Assembly: GCF_047971885.1 (NCBI RefSeq)
Contig: NZ_JBKEAE010000124.1
Span: 36,701 to 100,700, forward strand
Reading direction: 5' to 3'
DNA: 64,000 nucleotides
Origin: Tropicimonas sp047971885
GTDB lineage: Bacteria > Pseudomonadota > Alphaproteobacteria > Rhodobacterales > Rhodobacteraceae
Below the pieces are notes generated by a model. It saw only the letters and a list, made by a program, of their open reading frames with translations. It did not search any database and was not told the DNA's origin. How positions within the stretch are numbered: position 1 is the first letter of the stretch; each line of letters opens with the position of its first letter. The translations under genes were made by a program, and so were the position numbers. Positions 45,341 through 53,010 of this stretch are shown here, piece by piece.

Positions 45341-45739
45341 CGTGACACCGCCGGTCCCCGGGGGTGCGGCAGGTACGCCGAAGCGCGGGGTGCCAGGATG
45401 GCGGCGAGGGTCATGCCAGTGGTCCCGAAGACGGACCCGCGTTCGCCATGCGAAAGGTGGTGCGGAGCCCTTCCTGTTCTGGCAGAGCAAGACACCCGGG
45501 CGCGGAACAAGGCCGAAGGCCGCCGCGCCAGCGCCTGGCCGCTCCCGCGGCCAGGCGCTTTGGTGACGACCGTACAACGTTCATATTGCGGGCGGATGTG
45601 GCTGGCATAAAGCACTTCGTTCTACCGTCAGGAGCGCCTGTCCACGGCCATGCGTCGGCGCGGCTTGCATCTCACGTGAAAGGCAGCTTCGTCCCGCATT
45701 GCCGACATCGCGAACGGTCAGTTCCCGTTGCCATGGGTA
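45341..45739. other. Gene-free stretch with a very strong hairpin
   Basis: About 400 bases with no gene I can support; short open frames here have no family sense. At 45530-45559 there is a perfect 12-base stem, AGCGCCTGGCCG and its complement, with loop CTCCCG. Its sequence and the GGCCGAAGGCC just before it (45511-45521) look like a dispersed palindromic element or a terminator for the preceding glycosyltransferase gene. The stretch is the boundary between native chromosome and mobile remnant. Confidence 0.5.
45530..45559. repeat. 12-base perfect stem-loop, candidate dispersed palindrome
   Basis: Arms 45530-45541 and 45548-45559, six-base loop. It is too GC-rich and too regular to be chance in an otherwise empty region, and lacks a T-run except TTT right after. 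It may be a REP-like unit. Confidence 0.45.
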
Positions 45740-45915
45740 TCAGGCGAGATACCCGAACTGGCGGAAGGACGCATCCTCCTCCTTGCCGATCACCACATGA
45801 TCGTGAATCGTCAGCCCGATGGCACGGCAGGCTTCGTTGATCCGGTCTGTCATCTCAATATCCTCGTTCGATGGCGACGGGTCGCCAGATGGATGGTTGT
45901 GCATCATCCACCTTG
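45740..45915 (-). pseudogene. radC: radC C-terminal fragment (JAB/MPN domain)
   Basis: The last 58 or so residues match RadC: MMHNHPSGDPSPSNEDIEMTDRINEACRAIGLTIHDHVVIGKEEDASFRQFGYLA. The JAMM zinc motif survives (HNH plus the later Asp of PSPSNED). The text before it in the same open frame is unrelated, so about three quarters of the gene is gone and the joint is near 45910. RadC homologues are frequent cargo of mobile elements. The fragment is not expected to be functional. Confidence 0.85.
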
Positions 45916-46012
45916 TTTTCCTAAGATACGGAAACTTATATGGAATTTGTCGGGCTGGGAGTTGGTGGGGGCTGCGCTTGGGTGCGGAAATCCCGACCAA
46001 CTCCTGCCTATA

Positions 46013-46243
46013 TCAGCTTCGCTCCCTCCCGGTAGCGCGACCTCCCTTGGGGGCATCGCAAGTCACGAAGTTTTCCTGGTCCCAACGGTCGAGGTGCTCG
46101 ATGGGATAGAGGATAGTTTTCCCAAGTTTCACAAAGGATGGCCCGATCCGCAGCGACCTCCAGTTCTTCAGCGTACCGATCGAGATGGTTCCCCTGTACC
46201 GATCAGCGACTTCCTTTGTTGTCAGAAATTTTGGTTCAGTCAT
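46013..46243 (-). CDS. Excisionase-like helix-turn-helix protein
   Basis: The 76-residue protein begins MTEPKFLTTKEVADRYRGTISIGTLKNWRSLRIGPSFVKLGKTILYPIEHLDRWDQENF, the MerR-like HTH_17/AlpA pattern used by excisionases and directionality factors of conjugative elements. GGAGA lies nine bases before the ATG at 46243. The open frame extends upstream to 46534, but that part has no family sense. It lies about 100 bases from the radC stub. Confidence 0.75.
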   Translation of the reverse strand: MTEPKFLTTKEVADRYRGTISIGTLKNWRSLRIGPSFVKLGKTILYPIEHLDRWDQENFVTCDAPKGGRATGRERS

Positions 46244-46569
46244 AGTCCGTGTCTCCGAATACCGTTGGCGCACGGGTGAATAGACCGCCGCTTTCCTCGT
46301 TAGAGAAGCCAAAAAAGATCGTAGTAGGGTGGCTTCGGGATCGCGGATATACATCGGCGGGGTTGATCCTCCCGGTCGGTTTTCCCTGCGCGGCCGATTC
46401 GGAGAATGCGGAACAGACCTGCTGTTCGCATGCGGTTCAGATATGCGAACGGCAGAGCAGACGAGGGTCGTGACTATCGCCACGCCCAACACGCGGGCTG
46501 CGATCGGATGCAGCCCATCAGAATATGAACGCAAAACGGTTGCACCCCCGCAACTACTGATTTTGCGAC
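46244..46569. other. Gene-free stretch between the HTH gene and the regulator of the cluster
   Basis: 326 bases with no supported gene. An open frame crosses much of it on the minus strand in frame with the HTH gene (start at 46534, beginning MRSYSDGLHPIAARVLGV), which might be a remnant. No repeat or promoter stands out. The left joint between element backbone and catabolic cluster should lie here, since the GntR gene ends at 46570. Confidence 0.4.
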
Positions 46570-47256
46570 CTACCAGCTGCGCTTGCCAAAAATTCGCTCT
46601 ATGCCTGCGGCGAGATGCCTGCTCATCTGCTCGCGCGCCAATGCGCCATTGCCGGATTGGATGGCCGCGAAGATTTCCCGATGTTCCTTCATGACGCGGC
46701 GGGAGGTGATGTTCGGTGGTGCCGACCGCAGCTGGCGCCCCAGCTGCAGGCCGAGCGAAATATGCGGCTTCAGGAATTCGAGCGTCATCGGATAATATTT
46801 GTTGCCCGTCGCGTGCGCCACCGCCAGGTGGAAAGCGAAATCCCCCTCAGCCACGGCATTGTCCTCCGCCGGGAGGTGCGCCAACGCCTCCACTGCCGCC
46901 TCAATGGCCGCTATGCCCTTCAAGTCGCCTTTCAGCGCGGCCTCTTCGGCCGCCGCGCTTTCGACGACGGCCCGAAAGTGCAGGCAGTCCTCGATGTCCA
47001 TGATGGTTTGAGGGCGGGTATAGCCCGCAGGCGGTAATGGCCCCGCCCGCTTGACGAATGTTCCCGATCCACGCCGCGACTCGATCAAGCCCTCCTCTTT
47101 GAGAATTTCCAGCGCGCGCCTGAGAACGGGCCTGGAAACGCCGAGATTTGCGGCGATGTCCACCTCCCGCGGAAGGCGGCCGTCGCCGGACATTTGCCGC
47201 GCCGCCAGCATGTCGCGCAGCTGTCCGACTGTGTTCATCACCAGGGGGGATTCCAT
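46570..47256 (-). CDS. GntR-family regulator with FCD ligand domain
   Basis: The 228-residue protein has a winged-helix domain (about 5-70: LPREVDIAANLGVSRPVLRRALEILKEEGLIESRRGSGTFV) and a helical FCD domain (about 85-215) with the metal-site pattern HLAVAHATGNKYY and EHREIFAAIQSG. FCD regulators usually sense small organic acids and repress the neighbouring catabolic genes. It is divergent from the enolase-superfamily gene, with 168 bases between, so it probably controls the cluster. GGAGA precedes the ATG. Confidence 0.92.
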   Translation of the reverse strand: MESPLVMNTVGQLRDMLAARQMSGDGRLPREVDIAANLGVSRPVLRRALEILKEEGLIESRRGSGTFVKRAGPLPPAGYTRPQTIMDIEDCLHFRAVVESAAAEEAALKGDLKGIAAIEAAVEALAHLPAEDNAVAEGDFAFHLAVAHATGNKYYPMTLEFLKPHISLGLQLGRQLRSAPPNITSRRVMKEHREIFAAIQSGNGALAREQMSRHLAAGIERIFGKRSW

Positions 47257-47424
47257 AGGCGCATCTCCATTTGATTTGTAATCATATGTAAAAATAGATC
47301 TACGTCAAATTAAAAAAACGATTTAGTATCAATATGATAATATGGTGCAACACAATGACGATCCATCTGATATTGACATATAGTCTCTCATTTGGTCACA
47401 ATCGCCCTATTGAGGGAGGTGGCC
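47257..47424. promoter_or_regulatory. Divergent promoter region of the catabolic cluster
   Basis: Markedly AT-rich 168 bases between gntR and the first catabolic gene. TATCA-ATA-TGATA (47327-47339) is an inverted repeat that could be the regulator's site. A TTGACA hexamer at 47373-47378 could be a -35 box for the rightward operon, but its -10 partner is unclear. GAGGGAGG (47412-47419) is the ribosome site for the GTG at 47425. Confidence 0.5.
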
Positions 47425-48660
47425 GTGAAGATCATCGGCGTCGAAACACTACAAATGCAGGAAGCCAGTAACCTTGTGTGGGTGCAACTGCACACCGACG
47501 AGGGTCTTGTCGGCTTGGGGGAAACCTTCCGCAATCCTAATGCGGTCATTGCCTATGTCCATTCGACGGCGGCCCCGGCCCTTATAGGTAAGGATCCGTC
47601 ACGGCGGGTTGCGATCATGCATGATCTCTCGCGGCGCGTCGGGAACCACTTCAACGGGTTCCCGAGCCGAAGCGTGGAGGTCTCGGGAAATTCCGCGGTG
47701 GACCTGGCGCTGTGGGATATCTTCGGGAAGGTGCAGGGGCAACCGCTCTACCGCCTGCTGGGCGGGCGGGTGCACGACAGCATTCGAGCTTATAACACGT
47801 GTGCCGGAGCGCGGTACAACAACAGGATCAGGCACAATTACAACACGGAACTGATCAGCCGCGACGACACCGCGCCCGAAAGCATCGCGCCGCTCGATGA
47901 TCTGCTGCTTCAGGTCTTCGAGCCAGTCCGGCTGGCCGAGGAGCTGCTTTCGGAGGGCATAACGGCCATGAAGATTTGGCCCTTCGATCCCTTTGCGCTC
48001 AGAAATGGTGGTCAAGAAATCCGCCCCGATGAATTGCGCAAGGCGCTCTGGCCCATCGAACAGATCCGCAATGCGGTCGGCGACCGTATCGATATCATGA
48101 TCGAGTATCATGGGTTGTGGAAACTTCCAGCCGCGCTCGAAATCGCCGAAGCGCTGCGCGATCTGAACATCTACTGGCATGAAGAGCCAGTCTGGATGCA
48201 GAACTTCGACGACATCGCCGTCTACAAATCCCGTGTGAAAGGCCGGGTTGCCGGCAGCGAGAATTTTGGGACGGTGCCTTGGTATCGCGAGGTATTTGCG
48301 CGCCGTTGCGTCGACGTGGCCAATTTCGATGTCGCCTGGATTGGTGGGCTCAGCGAGGCGGTCAAAGTCGCCCATCTCGCCGAGGCTTACGACCGCTCCA
48401 TCGCGCCGCATGACTGCACCGGCCCTGTTACGCTGGGGGCGAATGTCCACCTTCTGGTGGCCAGTCCACACGGCCTCATTTGCGAAACCGTGCGTGCGCA
48501 TATGCAGGGATTTTACGCAGAAATCGTCGATGCCGTGCCGCGGATCGAGGATGGCCGGGTATATCCCTCCGAAGCGCCGGGTATCGGAATGGCCCTCTCC
48601 GAGCGCTTCCTTGCCCGCACGGACCTCGCCCGCCGGCTTTCGGGAAAGGCCGCCTCATGA
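47425..48660 (+). CDS. Enolase-superfamily (mandelate racemase/muconate lactonizing) enzyme, probable sugar-acid dehydratase
   Basis: The 411-residue protein has a GTG start chosen for its ribosome site (GAGGGAGG, five bases away). An N-terminal capping domain (KIIGVETLQMQEASNLVWVQLHTDEGLVGLGET) precedes a TIM barrel with ALWDIFGKVQGQPLYRLLGG, metal ligands in IMIEYHGLW (about 225), WHEEPV (about 252) and SENF (about 279), and the general-base His in APHDCTGPV (about 329). This pattern fits acid-sugar dehydratases and galactarolactone cycloisomerase relatives; the substrate is not determined. First gene of a run with 4-base overlaps. Confidence 0.85.
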   Translation: MKIIGVETLQMQEASNLVWVQLHTDEGLVGLGETFRNPNAVIAYVHSTAAPALIGKDPSRRVAIMHDLSRRVGNHFNGFPSRSVEVSGNSAVDLALWDIFGKVQGQPLYRLLGGRVHDSIRAYNTCAGARYNNRIRHNYNTELISRDDTAPESIAPLDDLLLQVFEPVRLAEELLSEGITAMKIWPFDPFALRNGGQEIRPDELRKALWPIEQIRNAVGDRIDIMIEYHGLWKLPAALEIAEALRDLNIYWHEEPVWMQNFDDIAVYKSRVKGRVAGSENFGTVPWYREVFARRCVDVANFDVAWIGGLSEAVKVAHLAEAYDRSIAPHDCTGPVTLGANVHLLVASPHGLICETVRAHMQGFYAEIVDAVPRIEDGRVYPSEAPGIGMALSERFLARTDLARRLSGKAAS

Positions 48661-49493
48661 AACCGCCGCCGTTCCAGAAACTTCCGGTAGGCAGCGTGGA
48701 TTCGCATATGCATCTCTACGCTTCCGGCCCGCATCGGGAAGACGCCCCCTTCGCGGTGCCCGAGGGGGGGCTGGCGGCTTATCGCGCGGTGATGGACCGG
48801 CTCGGCATAGATCGCGTCGTTCTGGTGCAGTCGATGCTTTATGGCGCCGATAATTCGGTGATGTTGGCTGGGCTCGACGGACTGGGACGCGCGGCGCGGG
48901 GTATCGCCGTCACGCCGGCCGATGCGCCGGACGCGCTCTGGAATGGCCTTTCGGAACAGGGGGTGGTCGGGCTGCGCGCCTTCATGTTGCAGGGCGGCAT
49001 CTATGCATGGGACGATCTGCCGCGGCTGGCCGCCCGTCTGGCGGACCGAAACTGGCAATTGCATCTGCAACTGGACGGACGCGACTTGGCTGGGCGGGCG
49101 CAGATGCTTGCCGAACTGCCCTGCGTGCTGGTCGTCGATCATGTCGGCAAATTCCTTGAGCCGGTCTCCCCCGATCACCCCGCTTTCTTGGCCCTGCTTG
49201 ATCTGGTTGCGTCGGGCCGCGTCTGGGTGAAGCTTTCCGGCCTCTACGAAACCTCGCGCACGGGCGGCTCGGACTATGAGGATGTTGCCCGGCTTGCCCG
49301 CCGGCTCGCCGCGGAAGCGCCCCATCGTGTCGTGTGGGCGTCGAACTGGCCACATCCCAATTTGCAGCCCGCGCCGGATGACTGCGCGCTGGTCGATCTC
49401 GCCCGGCGCATCGTACCGGGAGCGGCCGGGCAACGGATGCTTTTCGCGGACAATGCGGCAGAGCTATTCGGCTTTGCGGAGGTGGCGGCATGA
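48657..49493 (+). CDS. Amidohydrolase, lactonase/lactone-isomerase type (LigI/GLI-like)
   Basis: The 278-residue TIM barrel begins PVGSVDSHMHLYASGPH, giving the HxH metal or anion site, with VVLVQSMLYGADNSVM, GLRAFMLQGG, LVVDHVGKF (His of strand 5), VWVKLSGLYE, VVWASNWPHPN (catalytic Asp replaced by Asn within the SNWPHP motif) and LFADNAAELFGF. It resembles pyrone-dicarboxylate lactonase and D-galactarolactone isomerase, which act on lactones without a strict metal need. It overlaps the enolase-superfamily gene by four bases, the same pairing as GLI and GCI in Agrobacterium (from memory). Confidence 0.82.
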   Translation: MKPPPFQKLPVGSVDSHMHLYASGPHREDAPFAVPEGGLAAYRAVMDRLGIDRVVLVQSMLYGADNSVMLAGLDGLGRAARGIAVTPADAPDALWNGLSEQGVVGLRAFMLQGGIYAWDDLPRLAARLADRNWQLHLQLDGRDLAGRAQMLAELPCVLVVDHVGKFLEPVSPDHPAFLALLDLVASGRVWVKLSGLYETSRTGGSDYEDVARLARRLAAEAPHRVVWASNWPHPNLQPAPDDCALVDLARRIVPGAAGQRMLFADNAAELFGFAEVAA

Positions 49494-50269
49494 ACTTTGA
49501 AGGCAAGTCCTACATCATCACGGGCGGCGCCGGCGGAATTGGCTTGGCCTCCGCGCATTTTCTGGCGAAACGGGGCGCGCGCCTCGTGCTTGCGGGCCGC
49601 AGCCCATCGCCCGAGGGTTTGCCCAACGGCGCTCTCTATGTTCCGTGCGATGTCTCCTCGCGGCAGGCGGTGGACGCCCTGATTGCAACCGCGGTGGAGG
49701 CGCACGGCCTGCCGGATGGCGTGGTCACGAGTGCGGGTATTGATCGGCATCATGATTTTTTCGCGCTTGATGACACTGCGTTCGCGGAGATTCTCGACAT
49801 CAACGTGCTGGGAACGTTCAGGGTCGTGCAAGCCGTGGCGAGGCTCTGGGCAGAGCAGCCCAGGCAAATGCCGGCCAGCTATTCGGCGGTGCTGGTGTCC
49901 TCGATCAATGCTGTGATCGCGACACCGACCCATACTGCCTATGCCACCTCCAAGGGCGCGATTGCCCAGCTGACGCGCGTGCTAGCGGTCGAGCTGGCGC
50001 CCTATGGAATTCGCGTGAACGCCATGGCGCCCGGCACCGTGCGCACGGCATTGCTCGATGCGCTGCTCGACGAAAAGCCCGCTGCACTCGATTCGATCCA
50101 TGCCCGGACGCCGATGCGCCGCGTCGCCGAAGCCGAGGAAATTGCCGCGGGTATCGGATTTCTGCTCAGCGACCACGCCAGCTATTTCACCGGCCAAAGC
50201 CTTTATGCCGATGGCGGTCGCACGGCTCAAAACCTGAGCTTGACACCAATATCTGGAGAAACGCCATGA
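49490..50269 (+). CDS. Short-chain dehydrogenase/reductase
   Basis: The 259-residue Rossmann enzyme has TGGAGGIGLASAHFLA, the catalytic Ser in LVSSINAVIA, YATSKGAIAQLTRVLA with the Tyr-Lys pair, VNAMAPGTVRTALLDALL and C-terminal GQSLYADGG. Its cofactor strand ends LVLAGR, which favours NADP or is ambiguous. Placed among sugar-acid genes it probably oxidises a sugar or polyol hydroxyl, but this is inference. It overlaps its neighbours on both sides by four bases. Confidence 0.88.
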   Translation: MNFEGKSYIITGGAGGIGLASAHFLAKRGARLVLAGRSPSPEGLPNGALYVPCDVSSRQAVDALIATAVEAHGLPDGVVTSAGIDRHHDFFALDDTAFAEILDINVLGTFRVVQAVARLWAEQPRQMPASYSAVLVSSINAVIATPTHTAYATSKGAIAQLTRVLAVELAPYGIRVNAMAPGTVRTALLDALLDEKPAALDSIHARTPMRRVAEAEEIAAGIGFLLSDHASYFTGQSLYADGGRTAQNLSLTPISGETP

Positions 50270-51243
50270 CGTCTGTAGTCAGAGCACTTGCATTCGCCGC
50301 CATTTGCGGGGTGAGCCTGCCGGCCCTCGCGCAAGAGGAGCCAAAGCTCGTGCTGGCCATTCATGGCTCGGCCACCAATTCCTTCTTCCAGGCGGTCAGG
50401 TTGGGTTTTGAGGATGCCTGCGCCAAGGTAGGCGCGGATTGCCAGATGTTGTTTGCCCAGACCGACGGATCGATCCCCGAACACGTCGCCAATCTGGAGA
50501 CGGCCATCTCGCGAGCGCCCGACGCCCTCATCACCACGATCATCGACGACCGTGCCTATGACGAGGTTCTGGCGCGTGCGCGGGAGAGCGGCATCACCGT
50601 CATCGCTACCAATGTCGACGACACGGAGGGCGCGCGGGGCAATGCGCGGCAGGCTTTTGTCGGGCAGGATTTCGTGGCGGCCGGATATGAGCTGGCCAGG
50701 GACCTTTCCCGACATTTCCCGGCTGAAGGTCCGTTGACCGTGCTGATCGGCGTGAGCCTGCCGGGCGCCAATTTCGCCGAAAAGCGCGCTGCCGGCATCG
50801 AAAAGTTCCTGGCGGACTATCAGGCGGCCAATCCTGATCGCGCGATGACGGTGAGGCGTATCGATTCCGGCATCGACCCGGCCGTGACGGCCGAGCGCGT
50901 GGGCTCCGCCCTGACCGCCGATCCCGGCCTGACGGCGTATTTCGACATCGTGAACAACAACTCAGCGGTTGCCCGCATCCTGCGCGACCGCGGCATCGGG
51001 GCCGGCCAGGTCCTCCTCGCCGGTTTCGATCTTGTGCCGCAGGTGGTGCAGGAGCTTCAGTCCGGCTACATCCAGGTTCAGGTCGACCAGCAGCCCTATA
51101 TGCAGGGCTTCCTTCCGGTAGCGATGGCCTATCTCGCCCACACTGCCGGCCTTTCGCCCGCCGACGTCAACACCGGCAATGCGCTGGTCTATCCCCAGGA
51201 TGCCGAAGCGCTGCTCGCCCTTTCGCGTGAGGGATTGCGTTGA
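50266..51243 (+). CDS. Sugar ABC transporter substrate-binding protein (ribose type)
   Basis: The 325-residue receptor has a signal peptide (residues 1-24, ending ALAQEE) and a Peripla_BP_4 domain: LVLAIHGSATNSFFQAVRLGFEDACAK, ALITTIIDDRAYDEVLARARESGITVIATN, YFDIVNNNSAVARIL and VQVDQQPYMQGFLPVAMAYL. The family takes ribose, xylose, inositol and similar sugars; together with iolDE next door a cyclitol is a reasonable guess. Confidence 0.92.
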   Translation: MTSVVRALAFAAICGVSLPALAQEEPKLVLAIHGSATNSFFQAVRLGFEDACAKVGADCQMLFAQTDGSIPEHVANLETAISRAPDALITTIIDDRAYDEVLARARESGITVIATNVDDTEGARGNARQAFVGQDFVAAGYELARDLSRHFPAEGPLTVLIGVSLPGANFAEKRAAGIEKFLADYQAANPDRAMTVRRIDSGIDPAVTAERVGSALTADPGLTAYFDIVNNNSAVARILRDRGIGAGQVLLAGFDLVPQVVQELQSGYIQVQVDQQPYMQGFLPVAMAYLAHTAGLSPADVNTGNALVYPQDAEALLALSREGLR

Positions 51244-52253
51244 CAATCGCAAGGTTGCATACGCCTGCAACGCGCTCGCTCGCAGCCAGCCTGGTCCAGC
51301 GGCCGGAGACGGCGGGCATCCTGCTGCTCGTCCTGCTGCTGGCCTTCTTCCAGATTCAGTCGGGTGGAGCGTTCCTGTCCGCGGACAATCTGCGCGGGCT
51401 GGCGGCCCTCACCCCGGAAATTGCCATCGTGGTCGTGGGTGTGACCGTGCTCATGATCGCGGGCGAGTTCGACCTGTCGGTCGGCTCTGTTTTCGCGCTG
51501 GCGCCGATGTGCATGGCCCTGCTGCTCGAGGCCGGCATGCCCATGGCTGTCGCGCTGGCATTGGGCCTGCTCGCCGCCGCCATGGTCGGGCTGGCAAATG
51601 GCGTCATCACTCTCAAATCGGGCATTCCGAGCTTCATCGTGACCCTGGGCATGCTGTACATGGCCCGCTCCGTCACCGTCGTTTTGTCCGGCGGTTTCCC
51701 GCCCGTGCTGCCGTCGGACCTACCAGACTGGTTGTTCGTGGCACCGCTGTGGAGCGGCAGCATCCTGCGCATGTCCTTCGTGTGGTTCCTCGCGCTGGCG
51801 CTGGCGGCGGGATGGATGATGGGCCGCTCCAATCTAGGAAACTGGATCGCCGCGACGGGCGGATCGCGCGAGGCGGCCGCGGCGATGGGCGTTCCTGTCG
51901 CTAATGTGAAGCTCTTCGCCTTCGTCCTCTGTTCGCTCTTGGCCGGCATTGCCGGCATCCTGCAGGTGCTGCGGCTGGGCACGCCCTATCCGTCCATCGG
52001 CGAAGGGGTGGAATTGCAGGCGATCTCGGCGGCCGTGATCGGGGGCGCGGCGCTCAGCGGCGGCATTGGCACGGTGCTTGGCGGCGTGGTCGGGGCCGTG
52101 TTGGTGCGGGCGATCGACAATGGCATGGTATTGACGCGCATCGACGCCAACTGGTTCAAATTCGCCATCGGCTTCCTCACGGTCTTCGCGGTCATCGCTA
52201 ATGGCTGGCTGCGCAGCAAGACGCGGGGACTGAAGCTGGGAGGCCGGTTATGA
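51240..52253 (+). CDS. Sugar ABC transporter permease (ribose type)
   Basis: The 337-residue membrane protein has about ten helices and the RbsC-type motif sequence AAVIGGAALSGGIGTVLGGVVGAVLVRAIDNGMVL. It starts at TTG (51240), which overlaps the binding-protein stop by four bases. No other start keeps the family N-terminus (RSLAASLVQRPETAGILLLVLLLAFF). It pairs with the preceding receptor and the following ATPase. Confidence 0.92.
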   Translation: MTIARLHTPATRSLAASLVQRPETAGILLLVLLLAFFQIQSGGAFLSADNLRGLAALTPEIAIVVVGVTVLMIAGEFDLSVGSVFALAPMCMALLLEAGMPMAVALALGLLAAAMVGLANGVITLKSGIPSFIVTLGMLYMARSVTVVLSGGFPPVLPSDLPDWLFVAPLWSGSILRMSFVWFLALALAAGWMMGRSNLGNWIAATGGSREAAAAMGVPVANVKLFAFVLCSLLAGIAGILQVLRLGTPYPSIGEGVELQAISAAVIGGAALSGGIGTVLGGVVGAVLVRAIDNGMVLTRIDANWFKFAIGFLTVFAVIANGWLRSKTRGLKLGGRL

Positions 52254-52984
52254 GCGGCCAGATATTCCTGCAATGCGACGCCCTCAGCAAATCCTATGGT
52301 GGGGTCGATGCGCTCAAATCGGCTTCGCTTGCCATCCGCGAGAATGAGGTGGTTGGCCTGGTGGGAGACAATGGCGCGGGTAAATCGACGCTGATCAACA
52401 TCCTGTCGGGCAAGCAGCAGGCGGATGCGGGTACGATCCGCATCGGCGGACAGGCGGTGCGTATCCGCAAGCCCGCCGATGCCCGCGCATTGGGCATCGA
52501 GACGATCTATCAAGACAATTCGACGGTGCCCACTATGTCGGTGGCGCGGAACCTGTTTGTCGGCCGCGAGCCGCTCGCCTGGTCGATCCTGGGTCTTGGA
52601 CCGCTCGATTCCAGCCGTATGGCCGCGGATGCGGCGGCGGCCCTGGCTGAGGTCGGGCTGCATCTGCGCTCGCCCGATGCCTTGGTGGGAGAGTTGTCGG
52701 GCGGGCAGCGCCAGGGGGTCGCGATTGCCCGCGCGATGTATTTCCGCTCCAAGATGATCATCCTCGACGAGCCAACGAACCACCTCTCCGTCAAGGAGAC
52801 GGACAAGGTCATCGCCTTCGTGCAGACGCTGCGCGGACAGGGCAAATGCGGCATCTTCATCAGCCACAATCTACATCACGTGTTTGAAAGCTGCCATCGG
52901 GTAGTGGGCATGGCGCGGGGCGAGATCGTTCTCGACAAGCCCGTCGACGCCACCTCGATCGAAGAAATTCACGACATTTTGTAA
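52250..52984 (+). CDS. Sugar ABC transporter ATP-binding protein (single-domain, FrcA type)
   Basis: The 244-residue ATPase has Walker A GDNGAGKST, the Q-loop in YQDNS, signature LSGGQRQGVAIARAM, Walker B IILDEPTNHLSV and the H-loop FISHNLHH. It is one nucleotide-binding domain, whereas most ribose-type ATPases have two, as in the fructose importer FrcA. This completes a three-gene importer with no missing part. Confidence 0.93.
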   Translation: MSGQIFLQCDALSKSYGGVDALKSASLAIRENEVVGLVGDNGAGKSTLINILSGKQQADAGTIRIGGQAVRIRKPADARALGIETIYQDNSTVPTMSVARNLFVGREPLAWSILGLGPLDSSRMAADAAAALAEVGLHLRSPDALVGELSGGQRQGVAIARAMYFRSKMIILDEPTNHLSVKETDKVIAFVQTLRGQGKCGIFISHNLHHVFESCHRVVGMARGEIVLDKPVDATSIEEIHDIL

Positions 52985-53010
52985 CCAGCGTTTTCTGGGG
53001 AGGAAGAGAT

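Noticed and set aside
45364..46000. Short overlapping open frames on both strands (100-158 codons) between the glycosyltransferase and the radC stub
   Set aside because: Arg/Pro/Ala-rich translations without family similarity, and they share a region dominated by a hairpin. Only the radC tail is recognisable.
46244..46534. N-terminal extension of the excisionase-like protein
   Set aside because: The extra 97 residues match nothing I know, while the shorter start at 46243 begins exactly at the HTH domain with a ribosome site.
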